From positions 246,109 to 310,108 of the forward strand of contig BGKB01000080.1 in NCBI GenBank assembly GCA_003116975.1: a DNA stretch of 64,000 bases. Direction: 5' to 3'. Of the stretch, positions 1 through 10,049 are shown one piece after another. Source of the stretch: Aurantiochytrium sp. KH105 (lineage: Eukaryota; Sar; Bigyra; Thraustochytrida; Thraustochytriidae). Numbering within the stretch: position 1 is the first letter of the stretch; each line of letters begins with the position of its first letter. A program made the translations under genes and the position numbers. The notes beneath the pieces were generated by a model. The model did no database searches. It had not been told where the DNA came from and saw only the letters and a program-made list of their open reading frames with translations.

Positions 1-239
1 CACTGTCAACAACAACAACGTCAATAACCAAAATTGTCAACGACAACGATAAGATGAAGTATTCTAGAGACCATGCCAAGTCGCTTGAGCTAGGAGGGTC
101 GAGGCTTGACTTATCCATTCCAATTCTGATTTGGCAAACAAGAGGCAGCTGCCTGGTATTTTTTTGTTCATTTTACAGCCATTCTAGTCAGATATGCAAT
201 GAGCGCACCTCACGTCGTAGTGTCTCATTGCACATTGAA

Positions 240-1190
240 TCAGTAAATTCCAGGGAAAATGTGATTGCGATCCGGATAGGTGTCACCGAATTTCTCCTTG
301 TACCAGGCTGTGATCGCCGGGGCGCGCGGGACGAGGTTGGCCATCGAAACAGCGAGGATAAAGGCCCCGTTGGGACCCCAGGAAAGAATGGCGAAGCCCG
401 CAAACGCCCATAGCTCGACGAAATATTGCGCACACGTGACGTATTCAAAGAAACCACCATGAGGAATCTGGTATCGGGGCGCATTGGGGTCGGCGCGGAG
501 ATCGCGCACAATTTTGTCGTGCCAAATGATCATCGCAAGACCTGAAAGGTAGACGACCAGTCCAATCCAAAAGCGCGGATCGCGCAGCCAGCGCTGATTG
601 AGGTGTCGACCGTACTCTGCAAACCACTTTGCATTGAGATAGCCATGCGTGACGGTCACGAGGATCCCCCCAAGCGCGGGAACCAGCGAAAAGTTTTTGG
701 ACTCCCCGTGCACGCGAATAAGATAGGGAAAGGCAAAATTGCGGTAGGCGTAGTGTAAGAGCATGATGCAGGCCATGAAGCGCGGGACAGCTTCCTTGGA
801 TTGTGAACCACCCTTGACAAAGAAAAAATATACAAAGGTGCAGGTCACTGGGAATTCCAGCAGGAACCATCCAAGACGTGGGTTTACTGCGATGTACGCA
901 TTGCCGCCAAAGCGACCGTAGGCGGTGTTGCTCCAGTTTTCTGCCGCGAAAGAAACGGCAACAACAAAGATGGCCCAGGTGAGCACGAAGTTGAAATGGT
1001 CATTCTCGGTGAGGTGTACGAGCGTGAGGCGGCGCTTGAGACGTGTTACCTGGTGGGTCCATCCTGACGTCTGCGCGCTGGCCTTGACGGACTGCTCCCG
1101 GTCCGCGCCGGGCTCAGTGGGGCGCGCGGGGCCTGATCGTTGCCGGAGGCCCGTATCTGCCATGGTGCCAGAATTCTTGTTCTTGTCCAT
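240..1190 (-). CDS. Steroid 5-alpha-reductase-like membrane protein
   Basis: A single-exon frame of 316 residues starting at the ATG at 1190; open frame upstream of it is basic and low-complexity with no ATG, so it was excluded. The first 65 residues are hydrophilic. Several hydrophobic segments follow (for example around FNFVLTWAIFVVAVSF and FWIGLVVYLSGLAMII). The C-terminal third carries the hallmark of the 3-oxo-5-alpha-steroid 4-dehydrogenase family: GGFFEYVTCAQYFVELW, a conserved glutamate, then a WYKEKFGDTYP end that matches the family's WYL.KF..YP tail. Members reduce a C=C bond in steroids, polyprenols or very-long-chain enoyl-CoA using NADPH in the ER membrane; which substrate applies here cannot be told. 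The usual H/N before YFGE is Q here. Family assignment is firm, substrate is not. Confidence 0.8.
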   Translation of the reverse strand: MDKNKNSGTMADTGLRQRSGPARPTEPGADREQSVKASAQTSGWTHQVTRLKRRLTLVHLTENDHFNFVLTWAIFVVAVSFAAENWSNTAYGRFGGNAYIAVNPRLGWFLLEFPVTCTFVYFFFVKGGSQSKEAVPRFMACIMLLHYAYRNFAFPYLIRVHGESKNFSLVPALGGILVTVTHGYLNAKWFAEYGRHLNQRWLRDPRFWIGLVVYLSGLAMIIWHDKIVRDLRADPNAPRYQIPHGGFFEYVTCAQYFVELWAFAGFAILSWGPNGAFILAVSMANLVPRAPAITAWYKEKFGDTYPDRNHIFPGIY

Positions 1191-1661
1191 CGCAGACCTC
1201 GTCGCCGCACCACGTTTGCGTCGCAGCAGACACAGGCGGGGGCGGCGGGCGAGGGGAGGGGGAAGAAGCAAGGCGCGAGCGCAGGCACGTCGGGCGCGGA
1301 AGGAAGAGAGAGTTTTGCGCAGACGTTGCCGCGACAGTTGTCTCGCACGCGTCGGGAAAGATTGGGAAAAAAAGGTCTGGGCTCTCTCAGCCTCGGCATA
1401 TCGAAGAAGTACTCGTACGATACAGCTGATACACGTACGATACAGGGATAGGTTGCAGTGAGCACGGTGTTCGTGAACGGCAGGCTGGATCCGGTGAGAA
1501 GTCGGGCCCATTGGCCAGACCGCTACATGGGAAGAGCGAACGAGGAAGCCGACTGCCGATGGCAGCTCGATACGTCTTAGCAGACGATGACTTCGACCTG
1601 TGACACCTTGCCCGGCTTGATTCTCCTGGATGATAAGGGGGGAGGTGATTTTGTTCCTTGT
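1191..1661. other. Intergenic, no gene seen
   Basis: About 470 bp between two minus-strand genes. It should hold the promoter of the reductase-like gene and the 3' end of the next one. Reading frames here are arginine-rich shadows with no recognisable domain. Confidence 0.5.
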
Positions 1662-2549
1662 TCAAGAGGTCACGCTCGCGAGCGGTCCGCGCGGAGTTGT
1701 GATGCTCACGCGATCAAAGCCTTGGGGACTACGGTCCGCAACACGATCTGGAAGGGATGCTGAAGCCATTTCGCTGGTAAGACTCGAGGTCTCTTGCGAT
1801 GCCGAGCGAGACATTTGGCTGCGCTTTGCGCGCAAGTGAACGGGGGCCGTCTCGATGTCGGAAGGAGGTTTACGGGGAGCATCAGTCTCGCTGGTGGTCT
1901 CAAGGGCGAGAGCGCGGTCATCGCTTGGGGTTTGTCTGGCGTTCTCCGTGCGCGTGCGGCTGTTCTGACTGTCGTTTTCAGCAAAGTCATCACTGCCTTC
2001 ATCGGCGATGGTTTTGGGCCGGGACGCGTCGCGGTTACTTTCTGGATCATTGGAAAGACTTTCGGCGTGTGTCGCGTTTAGGTCCTCGAGCTCGTCGTCC
2101 GTTTGCGAAAGTATGGTCTCTGCATCGCTGTCTTGGTCGTACTCGCCAGTCCCAAAGATGGCATCAACGCCAGAAGCGTCGAGGTGGGAAAGTTCTGCCC
2201 AGGGAGTTTGGTCTGCGAGAGCGTCAACAAACTTGCAGCGTTCGTCAAAATCGCGCAGGGTGAGCTTAAAGACGCGCTCTGGCCTTCGGAGGTCGAGCAG
2301 GACGTCATTTGTGCGGATGCTCACGCCGGCGTCCTCCTCGGCCTCTCTGTAGCTGAGGAAGATGGCGGCGACGTCTTTGAGGTGCACGAGCGCCGCGAGC
2401 GCGGGCGGCTCGTCGCTCGTCATGATGCGCAGCGACGACCTCCCCACGCGGACCTCGCCCTCGCGCAGCAGCATGAACGCTGCGCCCAGCCTCGTGATCT
2501 CGCACGAGACCACGGCCGCGCTCGCCACGGCCGCATCGTCGCTGATCAT
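1662..2549 (-). CDS. Unknown protein with PH-like N-terminus
   Basis: 295 residues from a genuine ATG at 2549. I do not recognise a named family. The first 115 residues alternate short hydrophobic strands and end in a helix (FDERCKFVDALADQTPW), which is compatible with a small PH-type fold, but no diagnostic motif is present. From about residue 120 the protein is acidic, then Ser/Thr/Arg-rich and probably disordered (many D/E, SQ and TP sites). The GC-rich codon choice matches neighbouring genes, which supports coding. It lies downstream of a repeat-rich stretch with no obvious partner gene. Function unknown. Confidence 0.6.
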   Translation of the reverse strand: MISDDAAVASAAVVSCEITRLGAAFMLLREGEVRVGRSSLRIMTSDEPPALAALVHLKDVAAIFLSYREAEEDAGVSIRTNDVLLDLRRPERVFKLTLRDFDERCKFVDALADQTPWAELSHLDASGVDAIFGTGEYDQDSDAETILSQTDDELEDLNATHAESLSNDPESNRDASRPKTIADEGSDDFAENDSQNSRTRTENARQTPSDDRALALETTSETDAPRKPPSDIETAPVHLRAKRSQMSRSASQETSSLTSEMASASLPDRVADRSPQGFDRVSITTPRGPLASVTS

Positions 2550-2749
2550 GCTTGCTCGGGCCCGCGCGTCAGGTCGCGCGTCGCGCTTCCCCGGCCCTCG
2601 CTCCCTTCGCTCCTCTCTGGCGCCAGCTTCGCGCTCGCTCGCCTCGCGCTCGCGCTCGCGCTCGCCGGGTCTGCCGCGCGGGACCGCCTCGACGAGGCAC
2701 GCTCGCTGGCTTGACTGTGACTGTCCGGGGGTTGTGTTTCACATTGCCA

Positions 2750-2807
2750 AAGAAAGAAAGAAAGAAAGAAGAAAAGAAAGAAAGAAAGAAAGAAGCAAAG
2801 AAAGAGA
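2750..2807. repeat. (GAAA)n microsatellite
   Basis: Imperfect GAAA tetranucleotide tract just upstream of the unknown gene that starts at 2549 on the minus strand. Confidence 0.9.
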
Positions 2808-2939
2808 GAATGGCTTGGCAGTGGCCGAGCGAGCGAGTCTCGGAGCATGGATGAACGTAGCACAAAGACGGTGGCCGACTCCGGCGCGGATCAGGATGAA
2901 GCTAGCTAGGTTGGCGATGGCCGACTCCGATGCGAACCA

Positions 2940-2960
2940 AGCTAGCTAGCTAGCTAGCTG
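2940..2960. repeat. (CTAG)n microsatellite
   Basis: Short perfect CTAG/GCTA tract, self-complementary and therefore palindromic along its length. Confidence 0.85.
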
Positions 2961-3817
2961 GATTGCCTGGGCCTGGAAAGGCGCGTCCCAACTGAGCAGA
3001 AGGCTGACGGTTTCGATACATTGCATGTTTCTTATAAGGAGTCCGTGGCAGGCGATTGCTGGCTTTGACCTCGATGATGTTCTCGTGCCTGATGATTTGG
3101 CTGTGCTATTTTGTCGACGTTGTGGGCGATGGCTCGTATCTGAAATTGAACGATTGACCTCCTTCCCAGCTTGCAGGCGCAACACGATGCTTGGGTCAGG
3201 CGTCTGTCTGTCTTGTTTGTCTGTCTTTCTGTCTGTCTGCAGATCGACCCCGTCAGAATACTCCGTAAAGTCCCAGCTTCTTTTTATAACTTCCCCAAGT
3301 TCTTCGAGCAGTCGAACTTCGTCCTCTTTCCGCACGCCCCCTCCTTCGCCGCGACATCCGCAATACCGCAAGGCACCACCCACTCACTGACTGCCACCGC
3401 CCCCGGACCACCCAAGCAAGCAAGGAAGCAAAGCAGCCGAAGGAGGCATTGTTGTGCCCGTGCCAGCCCGACTTCCAGCTCCAGCGGCACAACGGACGGC
3501 CGCTGGCCCGGCTTTGCTCGTCGTCTTCCCGCCAGGTCTGCACTGCAGCTGCACCTGCGTGCTTCGTTCGGTGCGTGCCCAGGGTCTGCGAGCAGCCCGC
3601 GCTCACACCGGTGCAGGCAGGTGCAGCAGCAGCACAGCAGCTGCAGCTGCATCCTCCACGATCCTGGCTTGAGCTTCGCCCTGCACGGCTTGCATCGAGT
3701 TGGCTGGGCTGGGCTGGCCTGGGCTTGCTTTGGCTTGGCTTGCATTTGCTCTGCAGCTGCATTGATGTGAATCGCATTGCACTCACAGCTGTCACCACAT
3801 TGGACTAGGCCTACACT

Positions 3818-3866
3818 CCACTACATTACATTACATTGCACTACATTGCATTGCGTTGCTTTGCAC
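3818..3866. repeat. CATTA/CATTG pentanucleotide tract
   Basis: Degenerate five-base repeat (ACATT, GCATT, GCGTT) over about 50 bp. Confidence 0.75.
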
Positions 3867-4204
3867 ATGCATCTCTTTGCACCATATCGCCCTGCGCCAC
3901 ATCGCCTCGCACGCCATGCCTCCGCCCGTCGCCGCCCCCGCGCCCGCGCCGCCATCCACGCTGCCGCCGCAGTGCTGCCGGTGTCTGTGCGGTCGCTGCT
4001 GCAGCCAGGTCTCGCTCGCAGTGGTCGGCGTCGCGCTGCTCCGCCTCCAGGCCCTGGCGGCCCGGGTGACGCGCCGGCGCAGCTCAAGTCTGCTGGAAGG
4101 CGCGGCTCTTCTGCGGTGCTGCTCGGGAGTTTTATGATCGATGTCGTTGGTTCGCGCTGTTGAATTTTTCATGATGCGATGCAGCGGTGGTTGGTCCGCG
4201 CTGC

Positions 4205-4262
4205 TTGTTTGTTTGTTTGTTTGTTTGTTTGTTTGTTTGTTTGTTTGTTTGTTTGTTTGTTC
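4205..4262. repeat. (TTTG)n microsatellite
   Basis: Almost perfect TTTG tract of about 14 units in intergenic DNA. Confidence 0.95.
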
Positions 4263-5271
4263 GCCAAGGCAAGCAAGCGCCACTTGTTCTTACAGTTAGA
4301 GTGAGCCGTGTGCAGGAGAGGCGCTCTGCACCGCGCCGCGTTCGGCAGGCGAAGGCAGAAGCGCGAAGGGGCGACGCACGCGCGCGAGGCCCTGCCTGCA
4401 CCGCGCCGCCGCGGCCGGCCAGGACCCGGCGCAGCATGCAGCATCAGCATGCAGCGCGGCGCGTAGTGCGGCGGCGCACCGTGAGCAGCAGGGGTTGGCT
4501 GCACCGGGTCTGGTGCGGGCGCGCCCCCCGCCGGGGCCTGCTTCTGCGCCAGAGCTGGCGCGCTGTGCAGAGGCGTCGTGATGCGGGCGGCTGCGCTGCT
4601 GCAGCTGCTGCGGCTGCAGACGCAGGGCAGCGGTGCGGCGCAGCGGCTGCGATGGATGGACGGACGCACGGACGGATGGATGAATGGATGGTCCCTCCCC
4701 TCCCCTCCCCGAGGCTTCCGACGGCGAGGAAAGCATCAAATCGATGCGCAAACGTAAGGCTTGGGCGTGCGGAGAATAGCGGACCGGTTTCGGCGCGATA
4801 GATCCGCGGTGCGCGGGCAAGACGGACGAGGCGCTCTCGTCAGCCAGTACACCACAGACACACAGAGCAGTATACACTGTCAACTATCGTGAATACCCTA
4901 CTGTATCCGCCACCGTAAGCACTACAGAAAGGGAAATACAAACCAGCCGCAGACAGCCAGCCAGAGGCGAAGTCTGCGAGACCAAAAGAAAGAAAGATAG
5001 AAACTACCGAGGCAAGAGACAGACAGACGCAGAGAGAGAGAGAGCAGAACAAGCGCGGCGCGGCGCGGGGGGAAAGCAGAGAGAGAGGAAAGGAGAGGAA
5101 AGGAGAGGAAAGGAAAGCGAGCTCGGGCGGGCGGGCGGGCAGGCAAAGCGCAGAGCGCAGCGGCGAGCGGCGGAGAGGCGAGCGGCGGCGCGGCGAGGCA
5201 GCGGCGAGGGCGGCGGTGCGCGGCGTGCGCGGCGTGCGCGGAGGGCGGCGGGCTCGCGGGGTCCGGGGAGG

Positions 5272-5402
5272 ATGATGATGATGGGCGCGACGCGCGGCGC
5301 GGCGGCGCGGGCGGCGCGCAGGGCGGGCGCGGCGCGGGCGGCGGGCGCGCGCGGGCTGGCGGCGCGGCGGGGCGCGGAGGCGAGGACAGGGAGCTGCGCA
5401 CG
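5272..5402 (+). other. Out-of-frame mitochondrial-presequence-like leader
   Basis: Four consecutive ATG codons at 5272-5283 open a frame rich in Arg and Ala without acidic residues (GATRGAAARAARRAG and onward), typical of a mitochondrial presequence. It is in a different frame from the dehydrogenase-like gene and stops at 5404. No GT dinucleotide occurs between 5281 and 5400, so a GT-AG intron cannot join them. A single missing base in this GC-rich stretch would fuse leader and enzyme. Confidence 0.45.
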
Positions 5403-5438
5403 CTGAACAAGGCGCACTCGATCAACAGCGGCGTGACG

Positions 5439-6929
5439 ATGAACCACCCGGGGGGCGTGGCGGCGCCGGAAAACGAGGCCGAGGCCGTGCAGCAGACGCA
5501 GCGCGTCTTCAAGTCGCTCGTGTCCGGCGACGTGCACGGGTCGTACAAGACCAAGGAGAACGTGGCCCACTGGCGCAAGCGCCCCCTCTTCAAGAGGTCC
5601 GGAAAGAACCTCACGTTCACCAGCGGCCAGGAGGCCGCCGAGCTCCTCGTCGACGAGGCGCGCCGCCGCGACCCGTACCAGGTGGACTTTTTGCAGTGCG
5701 TGCAGGAGGTCTCCCAGGACGTCGCCGTGACGATGGAGGGCGCCCCCAAGCTGGCATGGGTCTTCAAGCAGCTCATGGAGCCCGAGCGCCTCGTCACCTT
5801 CCGCGTGCCCTGGACCGACGACAACGGCAACGCGCGCATCAACCGCGGATACCGCATCCAGTACTCGAGCGCCCTCGGGCCGTACCACGGCGCGCTCCGC
5901 TTCCACCCCCACCTCTCGCACGGCGCGGTGCGCATGCTCGGATGGGAGCAGACCCTCAAGAACGCGCTCACCGGCGCCCCCCTCGGCGGCTCGCGCGGCG
6001 GATCTGACTTTGACCCCAGCAACAAGTCCGAGCACGAGATCCGCAGGTTCACCAATGCCTTCATGTGCGAGCTCGTCGACTTCATCGGACCCGGCCTCGA
6101 CACCCTTGAGACCGACCTCGGCGTCGGCTCCAGCGTCATGGCCGCCCTCCACGACGCCTACCGCCACATGGACGTCGAGGGCGCCTCGGACGCCAACAGC
6201 TCGCTCTTTGGCGCCTGCGAGGTCTTCCCCGAGGCCTCCGGCTTTGGTAGCGTCTACTTTGCCCAGCGCGCCCTCGAGGTCCGCGGAGAGTCCCTTCAGG
6301 ACAAGCGCTGCCTCATTTCTGGCTCGGGCACCCTTGCCCGCTCCACGGCGCTCAAGCTCATCGAGAAGGGCGCCAAGCCCATTACTCTCTCGGACGACTC
6401 GGGCTTTATTGTCGCCGAAAATGGCTTTGTCCCCGGCGACCTCGAGAACATCGCGCAAATCAAAAAGTCCAAGGGCTCGCTCAAGGAGTACGCGCGCCTC
6501 GCCAACGTGCAGTTCTTTGGCTCTGGCTCGCAGTGGGAGCAGGTCAAGGGAGACATCGCCTTTCCCTCGGTCATCCAGTCCGAGATCAACACTGACGACG
6601 CCACCTTGCTTGCGGACAACGGCTGCCTTGCCGTCTTTGAGAACGCCGACCGCGCCTGCACGCCCAACGCCCAGACTGTGCTCGACGACCGTGGCCTCCT
6701 CTTCGCGCCCAGCAAGGCCGTCAACTGCGGCTCGGTCATTGCCAGCACCCATGTCGGCGAATCCCGCGAGGAGATGGACAAGGCCCTTTCGGAGCGCATG
6801 GCCGAGCTCCACGACGAAATTGCCGAGACCGCCTCCCGCTACGGCCACCCGGGCGACCTTCAGGCTGGCGCCAACCTTCTCTCCTTCATTCGCATTGCCA
6901 ACTCGCCCATGTACACGACGGAGATCTAA
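5439..6929 (+). CDS. Glutamate-dehydrogenase-fold protein, probable pseudoenzyme
   Basis: 496 residues from the first in-frame ATG. It aligns over its whole length with hexameric NADP-type glutamate dehydrogenases: substrate domain (INRGYRIQYSSALGP, LRFHP, WEQTLKNALT, RGGSDFDP) and a C-terminal Rossmann domain (SGSGTLA, then SDDSGF). Residues that bind and convert glutamate in the family are changed: the YKGG lysine is His (about residue 150), the catalytic GGGKGG lysine is Arg (about 186), the IRPEATG arginine is Phe (about 263) and the GAN motif is NAD (about 402). The middle lysine (LKNALT) and the aspartate of the DIGVG motif (here DLGVG) remain. The in-frame sequence upstream (for example EDRELRTLNKAHS) reads as coding without an ATG, so the true N-terminus is probably longer. 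Fold is certain; normal deamination activity is doubtful. Confidence 0.85.
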   Translation: MNHPGGVAAPENEAEAVQQTQRVFKSLVSGDVHGSYKTKENVAHWRKRPLFKRSGKNLTFTSGQEAAELLVDEARRRDPYQVDFLQCVQEVSQDVAVTMEGAPKLAWVFKQLMEPERLVTFRVPWTDDNGNARINRGYRIQYSSALGPYHGALRFHPHLSHGAVRMLGWEQTLKNALTGAPLGGSRGGSDFDPSNKSEHEIRRFTNAFMCELVDFIGPGLDTLETDLGVGSSVMAALHDAYRHMDVEGASDANSSLFGACEVFPEASGFGSVYFAQRALEVRGESLQDKRCLISGSGTLARSTALKLIEKGAKPITLSDDSGFIVAENGFVPGDLENIAQIKKSKGSLKEYARLANVQFFGSGSQWEQVKGDIAFPSVIQSEINTDDATLLADNGCLAVFENADRACTPNAQTVLDDRGLLFAPSKAVNCGSVIASTHVGESREEMDKALSERMAELHDEIAETASRYGHPGDLQAGANLLSFIRIANSPMYTTEI

Positions 6930-7556
6930 ATTACACGCTAGATCACAACTGGTAGGGGTGCGCAATCGTGCTGATTGGCGCGCGCGATCTCCAGATGAGG
7001 ATCGGCAATGTGCGCACAACGCCGCGCGAGGCAGTTGTCATGTCTTTTCTTCTTCTTCTTCTTCTTCGATAATCCTTTATTCACTAACCCAAGATCTTTT
7101 GACTGCCACTCTTGAGTTTCATTATTATCATCGTCGGCATCATCATCATCATCCGCAGCACTAGCAGCACCAGTACCAGCAACGGCAGCAGCGCTGGCTC
7201 CCCACTCTTACAATATTCCTGTGCGTGCATTGCAGGCACTTTCTGCAAGAAACACGATCGAGATTCCCTTGGTAGAAATTTGTTGACCCGCCACTCGCAT
7301 ATTTTAGCTTGTCTTACGAAGCTGGCTGGAGAAGCACTTTCAAGGTTGTTGGAGACGCACGAAGCTCGCCATGGGCACGCAAAGGTAGCAGCAGACATGA
7401 TTGAATCTTGCAGGTTGCCCCAGCCATCTCATCACATTTTTCAGACACACCCAGGACACAAACGTCAGTGATTTACTGGATATACGAGAGCTGAATATCA
7501 TCTCCTCACGGCTCAACCGTGTCACTACTATAAAAATCAAAGTATACAAATTGTCT
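6930..7556. other. Convergent intergenic region, no gene seen
   Basis: 627 bp between two genes that end towards each other. It holds TTC and CAT/ATC trinucleotide patches near 7045-7160 and otherwise unremarkable sequence. Confidence 0.5.
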
Positions 7557-8767
7557 TCAGTCAAGACTCGATTGCGATTTCGCTTCGTCGCGGCTCGCCA
7601 ACGACACAGAAAGCCCATCTCGGTCAAAGGAAAGCGCCCCTGTATACGCCAGTACAACGTCCTTTTTGGCCCATCTGCGTTCTCGTTCCGCAGTCGCAAC
7701 TTCGCGCCGAATCCGCTCATTTTCCGCGCGTCGTCGGGCCTCTGCCGCCTGCTGCCTTTTCTTAGCCTCTATCCACTCTTGAAATGCCTCTTCATTTCGC
7801 GCAGCGCGCGCGCGCTGCTCTTCTCGCTCTCGGGCCCGGGCCGCAGCGCGCGCGGCCCTAGCCTGAGCGCTCTCGGCGGCAGCACTCTGAAGGGCCAAAA
7901 TCGTCTGTTCTTCGAGCTCCTTTTCCGCCTTCTGCTGCTTTGCGCGTTTCTTCTTTTCTTCTCTACGCTTGGCTCGCTGAGCACGCCGGACTTCGATGCG
8001 AGCTTCACGGGCCTGCTTTTTCTTTTGCCGCTCCCAGGACTTTACCGCGCGCGCACTCTCGCGAGACGCCCGTGCCGCCCTCTCCTCTTCTTGCTTTCGC
8101 AGAGCCTCTTGCCTCGCAAGTTCCTCGCTTCGCTGTCGAAGCTTTTCGGCGCGCCATTCTTCAAAAACCCTGGTCTGCGTCGGCTTGATGTGGACACTGC
8201 GTGAGCCACCGCCTCTTCGGCGAGATGTATCGTCGCGCACAAGAATGCCAGCTTCGCCAAAACGCGCCTTCCAAAACTCCCGAGTCTCTGCAAGCGTAGC
8301 ATCTGCTGGTAGTGGCGGATTGCCAATTGTCGTGAGCGGCTTGAGAATGCTGTTTTCAAAGGCCTCACGTCCTCTTTTAGTTTGTTGTTGTCAGCATCAT
8401 CGTCGTCGTTCGCAAAGCCATTAGCCTCCTCATCATTGATACCCTTCGAGGCCTTTACTCGAATTTGTGTGCCGCAATTCTGCAAGACTTACCTTGAATT
8501 CTCGTACGTTGATCCGTACACAAAGCTAGTTTGGAAATCGAGAAGCGGTTTGGAGTTTGGGGGACCGTCTTGGCCCAAGGCAGCAGCTGCAGCCACGCTG
8601 TTGTTACGTTGCCCTCCCTTCTGCATTCTTGCGGACGCGCTTCTGTTCGTGTTACACTCCCGAGCATTCTCTTTTATCTCTTGGTGTCTTTGTTGTGCAA
8701 GATCGCGGTTTTGAGGCGGCGACGCTGCGTACCTAGACGGGTCGTAGGTCTTGCCTGGTTGGGTCAT
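7557..8767 (-). CDS. Charged coiled-coil protein (CCDC34-like, tentative), two exons
   Basis: Exon 1 is 8767-8493 and exon 2 is 8373-7557, giving 363 residues. The donor reads CAAG|GTAAGT; the acceptor CTAAAAG|AGGAC restores the frame across a 119-bp intron, and upstream continuation of exon 2 meets a stop. The N-terminus is Gln/Asn/Ser-rich. From about residue 150 the protein is a long, highly charged helix (EEWRAEKLRQRSEEL, REEKKKRAKQQKAEKELEE, AFQEWIEAKKRQQ). Paired E-W-x-x-x-K motifs inside a long coiled coil recall CCDC34/MAP9-type cilium-associated proteins, but similarity of charged helices is weak evidence. It starts 355 bp from, and divergent to, the ankyrin gene. Confidence 0.65.
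8374..8492 (-). other. Intron in coiled-coil gene
   Basis: 119-bp GT-AG intron with consensus GTAAGT donor and a CTGAC branch-like site about 20 bases before the acceptor. Confidence 0.7.
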
Positions 8768-9122
8768 CTTCGCAACGCCGGTAGGAGGAATCGCCTCCGC
8801 AAGCACGCTTACGAGGGCCAGGTTTTGGAGGAGTGTTCCAGCGAGCACGTCAGCTTCTGGCGGCACTCTCGACCGCCCGCTTCCTCTCCGTTTTCGATGG
8901 CCCAAGCGGGTTTTATCACGCGCTCGCTGCCAGCCCTCGCATGGCAAAACTTCTTCTAGCACGAACCTCGCATTTTTTTGGCGTCCCCCGAAACGTAACA
9001 GCTGCGCAACCCTTTTTCCAACTCTGCGCAACGCTTTAACCTTCTCGCGACCTAGGCCTATCAATCTGCAGAGGCAGAATCTGACCGCGAGAGCTGCGCA
9101 CGCGACTCGACGCGAGAGAGCG
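8768..9122. promoter_or_regulatory. Shared promoter region of divergent genes
   Basis: 355 bp separate the start codons of the coiled-coil gene (minus) and the ankyrin gene (plus), so both promoters must lie here or overlap the genes. No TATA-like element stands out. Confidence 0.45.
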
Positions 9123-9902
9123 ATGAGCTTTACGCGCGGACTGGCGTGCCCGCATAGCGGCAACGGCAAGGAGGATTGCCCATGCCGCCGCGTGACTATC
9201 GCTTGCTCGCTCTTCACGGCGGCAGAATGGGGCGTCTTGAGCCGCGTTCAGGAGCGCGTCGCCAAGGATACCTCCGCTGTGAACGCAAAGGATTCGGGAG
9301 GGTATACAATGCTGCATTACGCTGCGCAGCATGGTCATCACGATATGGTCCGTTTTCTTTTGCAAAGAGGCGCACAGGTGGACGCGCAGGGCCCTGGTTC
9401 CACGCCGCTCATGCGTGCCTGCTTTGCAGGTCAGCACGCCTGCGCTGTACTCTTGCTTGATGCCGGGGCCTCTGCGAAACTTCAAGACAGGCTCTATGGC
9501 GAGACTGCACTGCACAAAGCAGCACGTCAAGGTCATGATGCTGTTGTGGCGTTGATTCTCGCTCGGGACCCGCAGAGCGCAATAATTCGCGATCACAAGG
9601 GACGGCTTTACTCGGAGCCTCGAAACGACATTGCTCTCGAGGATACACCTGCTGCTGCGCCAGCGTCTGCATCAAAGCCAACAATAACTATCGCTTCACA
9701 AGCGCTGGACTTTACTGCTCGTTCGGGAATGGAGTGTCCCATGTGTTCACAGCACATGCTACGTATGCAGCGCATGCCATGTTGTTCGGCTTTGGTCTGC
9801 CCAACGTGCCTTCGCGCCCAGCAACGCAAACTGACAACGAGTCCACACTGTGATCTTTGCAACGCAAAGTCACAAGCGATTGAGAGCCCGAGTGCTTCTT
9901 GA
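9123..9902 (+). CDS. Ankyrin-repeat protein with C-terminal RING-like zinc finger
   Basis: 259 residues from ATG 9123. Residues about 55-165 form three to four ankyrin repeats (YTMLHYAAQHGHHDMVRFLL, STPLMRACFAGQHACAVLLL, ETALHKAARQGHDAVVALIL). A Pro/Ala linker follows. Residues about 201-242 hold four cysteine pairs: CPMC, a CC about 12 residues later, CPTC and CDLC, spaced like a RING or treble-clef domain although one ligand arrangement is unusual. The N-terminus has another Cys/His cluster (CPHSGNGKEDCPC). Ankyrin plus RING suggests a ubiquitin ligase with a substrate-binding arm; that function is inferred. Confidence 0.75.
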   Translation: MSFTRGLACPHSGNGKEDCPCRRVTIACSLFTAAEWGVLSRVQERVAKDTSAVNAKDSGGYTMLHYAAQHGHHDMVRFLLQRGAQVDAQGPGSTPLMRACFAGQHACAVLLLDAGASAKLQDRLYGETALHKAARQGHDAVVALILARDPQSAIIRDHKGRLYSEPRNDIALEDTPAAAPASASKPTITIASQALDFTARSGMECPMCSQHMLRMQRMPCCSALVCPTCLRAQQRKLTTSPHCDLCNAKSQAIESPSAS

Positions 9903-10049
9903 AAAGATTCTCTCTTTGTCGTTTCGAGTTGGTCACGTCTCGCCAAGAGAACAGAGAGCTTTTTCGTGAAACATAAATTCTTTATCGCTCGTTTCGACAC
10001 GTTCGTTTAGGCGCGCGGCTTCCCGACAAAGATGCGCAGGGAAAGAAGG

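Larger units (their letters stand above)
2550..5271. other. Repeat-rich intergenic region without recognisable gene
   Basis: About 2.7 kb. It contains GAAA, CTAG, TGTC, CATTA/CATTG and TTTG microsatellites, CTGCAGCTG-rich and GGGCT-rich patches, and a strongly GC-rich final 250 bp that leads into the glutamate-dehydrogenase-like gene. Long frames on both strands have repetitive translations and no domain, so none is called. Confidence 0.7.

Noticed and set aside
5004-7019. 671-codon open frame antisense to the GDH-like gene
   Set aside because: It mirrors the high-GC third positions of the real gene; its translation is Val/Leu/Gly-rich without domains.
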